Part shown: positions 11,590 to 23,880 of the stretch, piece by piece | Position numbering within the stretch: the first letter of the stretch is position 1 | Layout: every line of letters starts with the position of its first letter | The notes under the pieces: generated by a model | Told to the model about the DNA's origin: nothing | The model's input: the letters and a program-made list of their open reading frames with translations, nothing else | Database searches by the model: none | Program-made: the position numbers and the translations under genes | Assembly: GCA_033961575.1 (NCBI GenBank) | Contig: CM066730.1 | Location: 153,477,523-153,541,522 of the forward strand | Reading direction: 5' to 3' | Source: Aselliscus stoliczkanus | Taxonomy: Eukaryota > Chordata > Mammalia > Chiroptera > Hipposideridae | DNA length: 64,000 nt

Positions 11590-12300
11590 CCTGGCTCAGC
11601 AAACACTCACTAATTACCAGCCAAGTGCCAAGCACTGTGCTCAACCCCCGCCACCCAGACCTCACAGTCTGATGCAGAAGAGTGCAGAAGGACACACAGG
11701 GCTGGGTGACCAGAATTCAGGGGACTCTGAAGGGCCCCCAGTCAAACCTGGGATGGGACTGGGCAAGGGGTAATCCCAAGAAGAGGTGATGCTCAAACTG
11801 GGGTTTGAAGGATAAACAGGAGTTTGCTAGATGATGGGGTGGGTGGGAGAGGCAGTTTGAGGCAAAAGGAAAAGCACCCAGAGCATTAAACACACATTTG
11901 GGGGCACCACACGATGTTTCTTAGGTGAAGAGCAAAGGAGAAAGCTTGAGGGAAGGGCACTGGGGGTGGGGAGTCACTGTGGGAGGGGCGGTCTGGAGGA
12001 GGATGCTGAGTTTGAGGAGGTGGGTGCAGAGGTGAGGCATCTACAGGCAGCTACACGGGAAGCTCAGGGAGGAAATGGCAGAGGGGAGGCTGTCATCACA
12101 CAGGAGACCCCAGTGTCAAGGAGTGTATGAGACCCACCCCCCATGGAAACGGGGAAGACCCAGGATAGAGCCCTGAGGAGTCCCAACATTCAAGAGGCAG
12201 AAAGAGGAGGCAGAGCGGCTGACAGAACCAAGACAGAAGCGCCAAAGAGGCAGGCTGACAAGAGGCAAGGGAGGAGAATGTTTGAGAAGAGGGAGCCCCG
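11590..12300 (-). repeat. Long L2 LINE fragment
   Basis: About 700 bp of reversed L2: AGCAAACACTCACTAATTAC, GCCAAGTGCCAAGCACTG, then GTTTGAAGGATAAACAGGAG and GAGCCCTGAGGAGTCCCAAC. Confidence 0.7.
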
Positions 12301-12319
12301 CAGCCTCAGACCTGGAGCA

Positions 12320-12460
12320 GTGCGTTGGCGGCATCCCAGGGACCCACATTCTGGCTTTGAATCCCACCTCTACAGCTTATTAGCTATGTTGACCTTGGGC
12401 CTTAATTCTCTTATCTGTAAAATAGGGCTAATTTATTTTTTAGCAAGAACAGGGAAGATA
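12320..12460 (+). repeat. MIR SINE
   Basis: TTCTGGCTTTGAATCCCACC, TAGCTATGTTGACCTTGG and TTATCTGTAAAATAGGGC match MIR. Confidence 0.75.
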
Positions 12461-14559
12461 AAGGCATAGGGGGAGGGGCTGACACGCTCTGTAGGCCTTC
12501 ATCCCCAGACTGAGCCTCCCTCCCTGGGCCACACTCTCCTCCACATCCTCCATCTCTCCCAGCAGACCGCTGCCAATCCCCAGAGGTCAGAGAGCTGGGT
12601 GAGTGAATGAAATTAGGCTGCTCTTTCTCTCTGAGATCGGGTGGGAGGCAGCTTCCCTGGGCTCTCGGTTACTCCAGCACAGCTCCCACCTATGCAGGAG
12701 GGGGTGGAGAAGCCCCAGGTGTGCTATGTCCTTGGGCAACCGGCCCTTTCGCCTGGCCTCAGTTTTCCAATCTGTGAGATGAAGCCATGGATCTGCTTCA
12801 GTTTTGAGGCCCCTTGGGTTCTGAGGCTCTGTGGTGGGATGAATGGAAAAAGGGTGAGGGTAGAGAGGCCTATTCCGGACCTGCTGGTGCTGGCCCCAGG
12901 GGAGGAGGTCCCACAGGGGTCTCGGTCCCCACTGTGCCCAGGGCCTGGTCCCTCTGGAAGAGGGTGGCAGCCAGGCCAAGGAAGGGAGAAGCAGAGGCTC
13001 CCGGGATTGTGCTGATAAAGCTGTTCCTTCTCCCCTCCTTTTCTCCCTACCCCCTCCCCTCCCAGGGGACAGCCGAGCCCAGCAAAAAATAAACCCAAAG
13101 CCGGTGACCTGGACAGGCCTAAGGCTCCCAGGGAAGAGCGGCAGGGAAGGAAGTGCAGAGGAAAGACAGCCTGTGCCCACCCCCACGCCTCAAAAGCCAA
13201 GGGCACCTGATTTGATCACTCTCACTCCTAGGCTCTCTCTACTCTCCATCCTTCATATTGTGAGGGAAGGGTGCCACTTGCTTGATAGGGACAATTGTCG
13301 GAGTAAATCTTATCCAGCCCAGCTAGACATGGGTTCCCCCAAGATTTGGAAAGAGTACCCCAGGGAATCTCACTCTATCTCCTGGTTATTGGGCAGTCCT
13401 TCCTGCTGTCTGACCTCCATCCCTTTTGCTTCAGTTGTGGTCCATTTATTCCCAACAAGCTTTCCTTCTGTCCCACCAATCTGGCCTAGATGTCTGAGGA
13501 GTCTCAGAAAACAGTGCCCCCAGATTTCCCTGCAGAGCTTAGGGTTGGCCCAGGGACCCCATGCCCCCCACCATTGCCTAAGTCTCCAGGAGGAAGGGAA
13601 GAGGGAAGGAATCGCTGAGCTCCAGGCTCCCTGTGCCTCTCTCCCTCCCTCAGGCGCTGCCCACGGATTCCCAGCCCAATTAGTCTGCTGCCTGGGGCTG
13701 CCCCTCCTTCCTCACCCCCCAGGTGCCAACCCCCAGGGCACACAGATCCTGCCCTAGGGACAGAATTGCCCAGAAAGCCTGGAGTCTTAGGGGGTTTTAT
13801 GGGGGCCCCAGAGATCTGATCTCTCAGAGCCGGGGAGAGGGGCAGGCAGCCCTCTGGGTGCCCTTCTAAATATTGCCCAGTCCTCTGAGGGACGCAGAGA
13901 GAAGGTGCTGGAAGAAAAGCTCCCCATCCCCCCAACCCTACAAAAGTCAAGGCTCTGAGATAGTGTCTCCTCCCATTCATACTTCTGTGCCTGGCAGCCC
14001 TGAGTGGCCCAATTGCTTCTTTAGCCCCATTTTACAGAGGGAGATAGGGAGGCTGGGGATTAGGGTGATGTGGGGGTGGGCACCTTTTCAGTACGTGTTG
14101 GGATTGAGATCTCTAAATCTCCTTTGGGATTCCCTGTCCCCATTCCCCAGGATGATATGCTCCGGAGTGAGGAGAGGACTGCCCTCCTCTCCCAGGGGTT
14201 TCTGGCTGTCCCCTGAGCACCATGGCTCCATTTCTACCTCCCTGGGGCCAGGCTAGCTGCACACAGTTTGACAAGGAGGCCCACACCTCAGCTGTACAGC
14301 AACACTCTAACCTACACCCTCCTCCCCATACACACATGCTCACACCTATATCCAAACCTCTCCTTGAGTCCTTGAGAGAGGAGGCAGGAAAGGCCAGTGA
14401 CCCCGGCAGGCCCGACAGCCTCCTCACTATGCCCCACCCCCCCATCCCTCTCCTGGGCAGGTTGCAGGCAGGGCCCACCTCCCTCTGCCTCCCGAGGCCT
14501 AGCACACAGTTGACGCTCTTTCACTATATTTGTCACATGAAAGAAGGAACGAATAAGGT

Positions 14560-14720
14560 CCTAGGGACCCAGGAGTCCTGGTGCCACCATTTACCAGCTG
14601 TGTGATCTTAGGCACATGAGTGCCAACCCTTCACTGGCCTCACTTTCCTCAAGTGTGGAATGGGGGTAATAACAGTGCCCGCCTGATATAATGGCTGTGA
14701 GGGTTAAATGAGAGACCAAA
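14560..14720 (+). repeat. MIR SINE
   Basis: CCATTTACCAGCTGTGTGAT, CCTCAAGTGTGGAATGGGGG and GAGGGTTAAATGAGAG match MIR. Confidence 0.8.
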
Positions 14721-14929
14721 GGGGAAGAGGTTCCCCACAGGCATGGCACATCCCGGAGGCTCCTCAGAAGTCCAGAGAGACGCATCCTTGGGCTCCCCGG
14801 GAGAGCTGCTCATCCCAAAACAAAGCCAAAGCTCCTGCTCCCCGCCCCCCCACACACACAACCAGACACACTCACAACGCTGAGCCAAGGACACCCATCA
14901 AACCTCTCCCGGTGAGGCGAAGGACCCAA

Positions 14930-15180
14930 ATGACAACACTGTGATAACAATGGTGGTGACAAGGATGGTGAACATTTGTGCCCAGCGTGGTGTCAGGCGC
15001 TTTAACTCCTTCAGCCCTGACAATCCTCCAGGCAGCTATTATTACTATTATTATGAGAAAACCGAAGTTCAGAGAGATGAAATAACTTGCCCAAGGACAC
15101 ATAACTGCTAAGGGTAGGACCAGAAAGGAACTCAAATCTGTCAGACTTGGACCCCATGCTCTTAACCCCCAGCGGGACAG
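14930..15180 (-). repeat. MIR SINE
   Basis: AGCTATTATTACTATTATTA, AACCGAAGTTCAGAGAGATG and AACTTGCCCAAGGACACATA: a long reversed MIR. Confidence 0.8.
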
Positions 15181-15759
15181 CCTCTGGAGAAATAACAAGT
15201 CTCCCTCTCCCTCCAGCCCCAGCCCTGCGGCTCCCACGATTGATGAGGGGTGCCCAGGTCAGATGTACAGAATTCCCTGCTGGGCCAAAGACCCACATCA
15301 GGGCAGGGAAGGAAGAAAGCCTCCATAATGAATCATCCACTCAAAGTGCTGCCATCAGCCTGAGAATAAGCACCCCTTGAAACACTTCTGGCTTCACCAT
15401 TCTGAGAATGGAGCCTTCTGCTGCAACAGGGATTGAAGTCAGACATTCAACAGGGCTTCCTCAGTGGAAGGAATAAATGTACTATGGAGTTGGGGTGGGG
15501 AACTGACAATGAGAGATCTAACTTGCTCCAGTGACCCGAAAGGAGAACTCAGGAAAGAGGGGGAGCAAAGGGGCGGAGCGGGGAGGGAGAGAGATAGAAG
15601 GCTGGCCCCTTTCTATGTTAGAGCAAACACGGATGGGGTTTGGGTCACACTTCAAGATTTTCCCCATCATAAAGCCAAGTTCTTAGAGCATCAATCTTAC
15701 CTATTAGCTGGGGTGAGGAAAAATATTATCTAAACATTTAGATATAATCTTGAAGGCAG

Positions 15760-15850
15760 GAGGCCTGGATTCCTGGCAGTTCTACCACTGACTTGCCAGG
15801 TGTGACCTTAGCCGAATATCTGCCCCTTTCTGTGCCTTGGTGTACCCACC
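15760..15850 (+). repeat. MIR SINE fragment
   Basis: GGCCTGGATTCCTGGCAG, ACCACTGACTTGCCAGGTG and CTGTGCCTTGGTGTACCC: diverged MIR. Confidence 0.55.
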
Positions 15851-16439
15851 GGTCTACCATAGAGCTGGACAGAAGGACCTCAGAGGGCCCTTCAGCAAAG
15901 GCAAGCAAAGTTCTAGGAAGCCACCACCCCACCCCTACATGGTCTGAGGCCACCCTCCAAGGCAGATGCACAAACACGCAGACCTACAAGGGCAGCCCTG
16001 CCCTGTGGACAGGCGATGGCAAAACACTCAAGGAACAGGACAACTGTATTCTGTTGTCCTGCCACAGGACCAGGTGTCTGTCTGCGAAGTTAGAGAGAGC
16101 AGCTGTGCGTTTGATTTCTTTTCATTGGATGTATTCCACCTGTACCTTTGTGACATCCAGGGGCATGTGTGTCCAAGTGGCAGTGAGTATGTGCATGAAA
16201 CAGACAGGCGGGCATGCAGCAGGGATATGCAAGTGTGCAAGGCCATGGAAACCAACAGTGTGGCTGCATTGGGTGAGGCTGGGCAGCTTCCATTCAGTTC
16301 CAGGACATCCTGCCACTGCCCACCTCCTGCGGCCTGTACGCTGGGTACTGAGAACGGGGAGACAAATGACACAGAACTGCTCCTGAGGAGCTTGGGGATG
16401 GGGAACTGCTGAAGCTGAGGTGCAGGAGAAAGACAGCTC

Positions 16440-16630
16440 CAAGTCAGACCCAGCTGCCGGCTGTGGCTCCTCCATGCTCACTGGGGGACCTCTCTTGAGC
16501 CTCAGTTTCCTCGCCTGCAAATGAGAAGGATAACAGCACTCGCCTCGCCCGCTGTTGGAGCACACATGACAGTGGTTTACAGAGAGCCTAGCATGGGGCC
16601 CAGCACAGAGCTGATACTCCGCACATGATC
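16440..16630 (+). repeat. MIR SINE
   Basis: GAGCCTCAGTTTCCTCGCCT, GCAAATGAGAAGGATAACAG and CCTAGCATGGGGCCCAGC follow MIR order. Confidence 0.7.
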
Positions 16631-16689
16631 AGAAATTGCAGTTCAAACTCCAAGAGCCCACGCAAGGGGCCGCAGGGAGCCTGAGGAGG

Positions 16690-16830
16690 TCCTAGGCAGG
16701 GAATTAGGAGTCTTCGGTTCTGGTCCTGCGTCTGCCACTGATTTACTGGGTGACTTTGGTCCCCACAGCCTCAGTTTTCTCATAAGCAAACTGGGGCTGT
16801 CCAATATGAGGACCCACCTGGCAGGGATGC
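16690..16830 (+). repeat. MIR SINE
   Basis: TGGTCCTGCGTCTGCCACTG, TTTACTGGGTGACTTTGG and CCTCAGTTTTCTCATAAGC are MIR core. Confidence 0.7.
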
Positions 16831-18029
16831 CTGAGGGCTGTGGGTACCCTTTGCTGGGATCATTTCCAACCCAGGCAATTTTCCTTCTCAGATGGTCAAA
16901 GGGGACATTAGGGGGACATTAGGGGGCCTCTGGGGTTAGGAGTCTGAGGGCTCCGGGAATGGCCACCACCTCCTCCTCCCCATTCCCACAGCTTCTGACC
17001 CCTGGGACAAGGAGGACAGAGGATGTTTACAGAGCATTAACCTTCACATAGAGAAAGACTGCTGGACCGCTGGGGGCTGGGAGCAGCAGTCTCACAGGGG
17101 CTCAGGGAAGATGGGGGGAAATGGAGCTTTGCTGTGTCCCAGTCCTTTTCAGCCTTCTGACGTCCAAAGGGAGGCTGGGGTGGCCTTTGAACAGGGTGCA
17201 GGGAGGTGAGCATTCCTCCAAAGGCTCAAAAGGCATGATAGGCAGCGATGTGCTATTTCTCAAAATTCAGAGAGCAGGGCCTGTGAAGGATGGAGGGCTT
17301 AAATCAGGGGCCAGGGCACAGGGAGAAGTTAGGAGCTTAGTGACAGGACCAAAGACCTAAAGAGAGGAGGGAGAGCTCAGAGAGGGGCCAGCAATCCCTC
17401 ATTCTAGATCTCAATAAGGAGAAGACAGGAGTCAGCGGTTCCCACTTCCCAGAGGCTGGGCTGCTGGCAGGAGAGATGGAATCGGGGCTTGTCCTCTGGG
17501 CAATCTCCCACACCTCGGTGCCAGGAAAGGTGCAGATTCTGTGTGGGGTCCAGTGGGACTTGGCTGGCAGGTGTGAGGGAGGTGTCTCCTGGGGTGAATG
17601 GACCCGACTCACCCCAATTCCCTCTTTCCTGAGCCCTTCTCTTCCAGGCATTTCCGCTGGGGCCCCTCCTACCAGGGCCTGAGACTCTGGGAAGGAAGTC
17701 AGCTAACTGCACGTTGGACTCCTCTCACTAGGGCTGCCTCTGAGGATCACTGGGGAGGGAGGGGAAGATTTCACCAAAAGTGTCCCCATAGGGCTGAAAG
17801 TCCAACAGCAGGAAGAAGCACTTTGTGGCTCACCCAAGACCCTGCCGTGAGTGACAGAAACCCCACATCTGGAGCTCTTCAAGAACAGGAGAGGCCTCCT
17901 GTGTGGCCCCCTCCCCCAGTCCCAATAATAACATCCATCCCTCACACTCTGACAGGCCCTTGTAGCTCACCACACTCTTTCCCACCCATTACCTCATCCA
18001 AGAGGGAGGCCACAGGGTTGGGGTTTCTA

Positions 18030-18140
18030 TCCACTTTGATGGCCTGGAGATAGAAAATTCAGAGAGGCCTAGTGATCAACCCAAGATCACACAGCACACA
18101 AGAGATAGGGCTCCTGACCCCTCAGCCTCCTTTGATCTCT
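18030..18140 (-). repeat. MIR SINE fragment
   Basis: AAATTCAGAGAGGCCTAGTG, CAACCCAAGATCACACAGC and GGGCTCCTGACCCCTC are reversed MIR. Confidence 0.6.
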
Positions 18141-18939
18141 AAGGTGGGTGACCAATTCCAAGATCACAGCGCATTTCTTCCCTAGAGCTCCTAAGAGATG
18201 CCTCAGCTCTGGACTCCAGGGGACAAGCGGTCAGAAGCATGTCCCTAGCCAGGGTATTCCTGGCATCCTGAAAGGCAGGATGTGGGGCAAAGGTACCAGC
18301 GGATTTAGCTCCTAGAGAGGAAGGAGAGGCCCTTCCAGAAGAGGTGAAGACAGTGGCTGGCCAGGGGACACAAGACAGGTCCTTCACTTTTAGTGACCCT
18401 CGTGTGGGCTGAGAGGCCAGGCCTAGGGACTAAGGACCCCTACCTCAGAGTCCAATTCGCTTCCTTGGGCCCAAATGTGACTTGGAAAAGTCATCTCCCA
18501 AGAGACTCCTAAGGAGGGGGCAGCTGCTCCTTGTGGAGTGTCTCACCCTCCTTGAGCACCCGAGGCTGCAGTGTGGGCAAAGGTGCCGCAATACAACCAC
18601 TCTTATTAGCAGTCCCCTGTCCCTTACCCCCAACCCCACTGTCCCTTGTACCCCAACATAGAACCTCCATCACTCCAACAGACCTCTCTTTGCCGCAAAA
18701 AAATATTCATTCCAGACCTCCCTAACCACTGACCCTGACCTTAAGTCTGACCTCATGTCTTCAGCAGTCTTAACTCTCTGCCCCGGCCTACGCCAGCAGG
18801 GATCTCTGCACAAAGTCAAGGCTGCCGCCCCAGGAGCTTACTGGCTGAGAGTAAGCTTCCTCTACCCTCCCTGTGGCGAGGGGGCCCCTTTGCCAGGATT
18901 TTTCTCCCCTTCACCTTTGAAATTCTGCGAGCCCAGTTA

Positions 18940-19235
18940 AGATGAGGCAGAAGCAGGCAAGCAGGGAATAGAGGGACAGGCAGCAAGACAGACCAAAAGA
19001 CAGTGGAAAGAGACAAGCAGAAGAGTGAGACAGTCAGGCAGACACACAGACACGCAGATAATTGGACAGGTCAACAAAGGGATGGAAAGAGACAAGCAGA
19101 AAGACTGTCGGACAGTTAGGTAGACAGATGAATGAACAGGCCAACTTGCACACAGGTGGAAACTCAGTCTGGCAGACGGACAGCCAGACAGGCAGAAGGA
19201 CTGTCAAGACAGTCAGGTGGACAGACAAAAGAACC
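18940..19235. repeat. CAGAC-rich degenerate minisatellite
   Basis: Nearly 300 bp made of irregular CAGAC, GACAG and GGCAGA words. The phrase GGAAAGAGACAAGCAGAA occurs twice (near 19003 and 19083), suggesting expansion of a unit of roughly 80 bp. Apparent open frames on both strands come from the repetition. Confidence 0.7.
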
Positions 19236-20257
19236 ACTCAGGGGACCCAAGAAAAAAGCGTCCTCTCTGGGGGCAACAAGAAGGGATTAACAGCGGCACA
19301 TTTTCCAGCAGCCAGAGGTCTCTCTCCCTCAGGCACTTCGGAGAGTCCCAGCGCCAGGCCTGGCCCTTCAACTGATATCCGCGGGGCCTCTCAAGTTCCA
19401 GGCTGGGCCAGGCCGTCCCCCAAGACTGAGTTCTGAGCTGCCAAAATTCACTCTTTACATCCAAGAGGGGTCAGTGTTTTTGAAAGTTGTAGGAGCCTGG
19501 TGAGGGGGAGGAGGGGGACCACAGCGGCAGTGTTTCCAAACCTACCCCTCTCCTCTTTCTTTTTCCCTCCGTTGCCAAGAGCCAGGCCTGGTGCAGCGGC
19601 CAGCGAGCTGGGTAGGCTGGCCAGCCCGGCAGCAGAGCAGGCAGCGCGGCCTGCTGCTGCCGATGGGAAGGGAGGCTGAAGACTCAGTTAAGTCAGAAAG
19701 CACAAGAGTGTCAGGGCTCAAGTGGTTCAGTGCGACCCTCAAACACCTACAATTGGAGGCCTGCCCTAGGCTGGGGTGGAGACTGTCCCTGGTGAGAGCC
19801 GCTGTAGTAACAGAGCTGGGGAGAAGGTGACAGAAAGTGTATGGGGCCCAAAGGGTCCCCTTTGTGCCCGGGACACAGGGAGAGAGAGGTGAGGAAGATA
19901 AAAAGGGGGCCCCACTGTAGTAGCTCCAGATTGCAGAGAGGATGGGGGACAAGAAGCTGGTTGTGGGGAGTACCTGGGACAGAGGTGCAGGGGTTGGAGG
20001 TCAGGATGGAAATAAGGAGTTGAAGTGGGAGAGGTCAGAAGTGAGTTGAAGCCAGGGTCAAGGTTTGGAGATCGGGGGTTAGGGTCCTGTTGGGGGGGAT
20101 CAGTAATCAGGCTCAGGCGTAGGGGGCGAGACGTGAGGGTCGGCCATGGGGATGGGGGGCAGGAGGCGGAGCCAGGGCGGAGCAGCCATCCCCCGGGAGC
20201 CCAGGCTCAGGCAGGCGCCGCGCCGGGCGGGAGCGCGGGGGCACGCGGGGTCGCAAA

Positions 20258-20831
<574 letters not shown>

Positions 20832-20960
20832 TTATTACGCGCTCCATGCCGCTCGCCTTTCCACCTGCCGCCGGCGCGCCGCTCACATGTCACCCTCCCC
20901 GCCCCGCCCCTCCCCCGCCTGCCCCCGCCCGCCCCGCAGCCGCCTTCCCAAATCGGGAGG

Positions 20961-20988
20961 GAGCGAGCGAGCGAGCGAGCGAGCGAGC
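20961..20988. repeat. (GAGC)7 tetranucleotide run in the KCNQ4 promoter
   Basis: Seven perfect GAGC units on plus (GCTC on the transcribed sense strand), about 385 bp upstream of the KCNQ4 start codon and beside the GC-box cluster. Confidence 0.9.
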
Positions 20989-21644
20989 GGGGCGGAGGGA
21001 GGGGACGCTCGGCGGGCCAGGGCGCACCGGCCGCGCGGGCTGCCCAGTCCGTGCCGCCGGGACCTGATCGCTTGGCGGCGGGCCCGGGGCAGCTCTCGGG
21101 GCCGGGAGGCTGGCGGTGGACAAGGGGCGTGCACAGCTGCAAGGGGCTGTATGGACCCTGTGTGGCTGTGGTTGGGACCCCTCGTGTGTGGTGGTGGAAA
21201 GCGGGGCGTGGAGTGTGGAGTTGTAGCCGCTGTCGCGGTTGGGACACGCGTCCTGTGGAGTTTGGGTGTGAGTGGAAGCAGAATTGTCTGCCGTGTGTGC
21301 AGAGTGGGTGGCTATGGGCTTCCAGGTAATGAGACTGAGTCCAGTGGAGGCGTGGGTCCTGGGTCCAATGGGATGGGTGTGATGATGGGTGTGCCGAGTC
21401 CAGCCCGCTGGATGTTGGTGGTGTAAGCGATGAGGTGTCCCTTTGCGCGTTGTGCGGGGTGTGGAAAGTGTGCCAGTGAGCAGCCCCTACCCGCAAGGCC
21501 TGGTGCCCAAGCGCTGCCGAGTTGTGTCAGTGTGTGTAGCACAGTGTATCTCAGGTGTGCCTGTTCTTCCTCTCATCCACCCCCACCTCTGAGCTTCTTC
21601 ATGATGGGGGAAGGCCACCCAGCCCCAAATAAGAGTCCTCTGAG

Positions 21645-21772
21645 CAAGGTTCAGTCTGAAGGGCTCCCTTGCCTGGACCCCACGTCACAAGGTTCAGTCT
21701 GAAGGGCTCCCTTGCCTGGACCCCACGTCACAAGGTTCAGTCTGAAGGGCTCCCTTGCCTGGACCCCAGGTC
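21645..21772. repeat. Triplicated 43-bp tandem repeat upstream of KCNQ4
   Basis: Three copies start at 21645, 21688 and 21731 with a period of exactly 43 bp. Copies 1 and 2 are identical; copy 3 differs near its end (CACGTCA becomes CAGGTCA). Each of the first two carries TGACGTGG on the minus strand, an ATF6/CRE-like word. The array lies about 1.1 kb upstream of the KCNQ4 start codon. Confidence 0.95.
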
Positions 21773-22049
21773 AGGGAAGTAGGGGCAGGGCACATGGGTG
21801 CTGGGAGGTGAGTTCTGAGCCAGCGTGGGGGCTGGAAAATCCTCTTCCCAGCGGCCCACAGAATCCCGCCCAGAAAGGGGGAGACTTTCTCCCACCGCAT
21901 TCTCTCTCCAGCTGGAAAGTTCTTGGTGCCTAGCCATCTCTTTCTAACTGTAGGGGGCGGCCCTTTCGTTCCCTTTAGCCCTCTCTGCCCTGCACAGAGC
22001 GGTAATTTGGGTTTTACGATCCTGCTTCCCTCTTCCCCTGCCCAAAGCT

Positions 22050-22240
22050 TGGGCCACACCAGCCGCTCGCTCCGCAGGCCCTGCCCCAGGGTGAAGCGCT
22101 TCCGCAGCAAACTCTTCTCGTTCCTCCGGGAGGATCTCGGGGGACGAAGCCGAGCGGGAGGGGCGGAGGAGGGGGCGGGAAAGCGAACTCGATTCTCAGC
22201 TGTCAGCAAAGGCAGCATTGATCTGCTGAGCGCCAGTGGG
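22050..22240. promoter_or_regulatory. CpG-rich patch upstream of KCNQ4
   Basis: About 190 bp with many CpGs and a GGGGCGGAGGAGGGGGCGGG Sp1-like core, separated from the main island by about 800 bp of CpG-poor DNA. No gene recognised; possible upstream regulatory element. Confidence 0.4.
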
Positions 22241-23153
22241 GGAGGAAGGCAGGCAAAGCTGCTGGCAGACAGGGAGGGGCTGCAGGGACCTGGGGTGGGC
22301 TTGGCAGTCAGCACACACGCCTACTCCCATAGTGACCCTTTTCCCTTTTCCCTCTGCATTCCAGGGGGTGCCTTATGGGGTCTGACCTGAATCTCTCCCT
22401 CTGCTCCTAGCTCCAGGTGCGCCCAGGGCCAGAGCAGAACGCCCCTGGGCAGTTTAGGCCCCATCCTCACTGGTACCTGCGGAGGCTTTCTGGACCCCGG
22501 GAACCAGTTGTGGATGCAGAGCCTGAGCTAGGTTAACTCGTCCTCTCCCTGTGGGCTGAAGCTAACAACCCCTGGATATGTGGCATTGCCCTCCAGACTC
22601 GATGGGACAGCTGGCCTCTCTGAGCCTCGTCAATCAAGGGTCCCAAGGGTGGGACTAAGGACTGGGGGCTTGAATGGTAGGAAGGAAAGCAGTTGCAAGA
22701 AGCCTCTGGGTGTTTCTTGGGGTCTTTCTTCTATGGCAGAAATGGCACTTGAGACCAGGTCGCCCTTGTCCACACCCAGGATATCTGAAACTGGGTCTGT
22801 TCTGGCAAGTCTGATCTTCCACTTTAGCAGCATCTCTGCCCCCCACCCCCACTTCCCTTCCCATTTGGGGGACTGAAAAGTTCCTTCTTCTCCTTGTGAG
22901 TAGCCCTCACTGCAGGGAGAGGGTCCTTTGTCATCTTTCCCAGCTCCAGATTATGCCCTCAAAGGCTGCAGGAAGAGGAAAGAGACTGTGATTGCAGCTA
23001 GAGGGATGGAAGTTAGATATCAGGAAGGACTTTTATGGGGCACAGTGGCCTGTTTCTCCTGCAGGTATATGTGTAATGAAGGGTCAGGCCCACTGCTTTT
23101 TAAAGTGGAAAGACATGGAATTGGAAGCTGGTCTAGGAGGAGGCCCTAAGCAA

Positions 23154-23158
<5 letters not shown>

Positions 23159-23204
<46 letters not shown>

Positions 23205-23216
23205 GTGTGTGTGTGT
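23159..23216. repeat. (TG)n microsatellite
   Basis: Nearly pure TG run of more than 50 bp with one TTG interruption. Confidence 0.95.
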
Positions 23217-23574
23217 TGAAGAAGAGGAGAAAGTCTGATTCAGAGAGGACAGACAGGTGGCCACTTTGAGGATCACCCGGCTGCCTTCCTGCCCCCATCC
23301 GGATTCCCAGGACATGACTGAAAGGATGAACTTTCCTCACTGCAGCCTTTAGTGACTAAGACACTTTTCTGAGCAAACAGCTGTCTCAGGCTCTCTCTCT
23401 CAGTCGGCCTCTCTGCTGGAGGAGGTGGGGGGGTTGTGGTTTCCCACCCTCCTCCCTCCCTCCCTTTCTCCCACCTGTTCCCTTTGCCCCACCCTAGGTA
23501 GCTTCCTTCTTACTCCCAGCCCCCACTTCTTCCCCTGGTGACACTGCCAAAATGTCCCCACCCTGCCCAGACTC

Positions 23575-23660
23575 ACGCACTGTCTCACCTGGGCAAGTCC
23601 CTTCCTAGCTCTGGGCTTCCCTTTCCCCATCTGTACAAGAAGGGGGCAGGGCTCCAGGAT
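23575..23660 (+). repeat. MIR SINE fragment
   Basis: TCACCTGGGCAAGTCCCTTC followed by CCCTTTCCCCATCTGTAC: MIR core. Confidence 0.55.
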
Positions 23661-23739
23661 CTCCTGTAATTCATCACTGTCACCATCACCCATCAATGGA
23701 GGAAGTATTGATTGAGAAGAAGGGTAGGGAGGGAGAGAA

Positions 23740-23880
23740 CTCCCATTTGCGGAGCACCAACTGTGTACCAGGCCCTGCCTCTTCTGGGACTGAGAGCAGC
23801 CCTTTGCATGCAAGAAAGATGAGACTCCGAGGATCAGGGGCTCACCTAAAGATATACAGCCAAAGGTGACTCTACAATAC
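23740..23880 (-). repeat. MIR SINE
   Basis: CGGAGCACCAACTGTGTACC, GATGAGACTCCGAGGATCAG and TCACCTAAAGATATACAGCC: reversed MIR. Confidence 0.55.

Noticed and set aside
13104..13757. 217-codon plus-strand open frame in KCNQ4 intron 1
   Set aside because: Pro/Ser/Leu-rich composition without domains or splice context; GC-rich chance frame.
19034..19436. Repetitive open frames in the CAGAC minisatellite
   Set aside because: A period compatible with three produces open frames on both strands; no protein-like features.
21645..21772. CRISPR array
   Set aside because: The copies are contiguous without unique spacers and the genome is mammalian.
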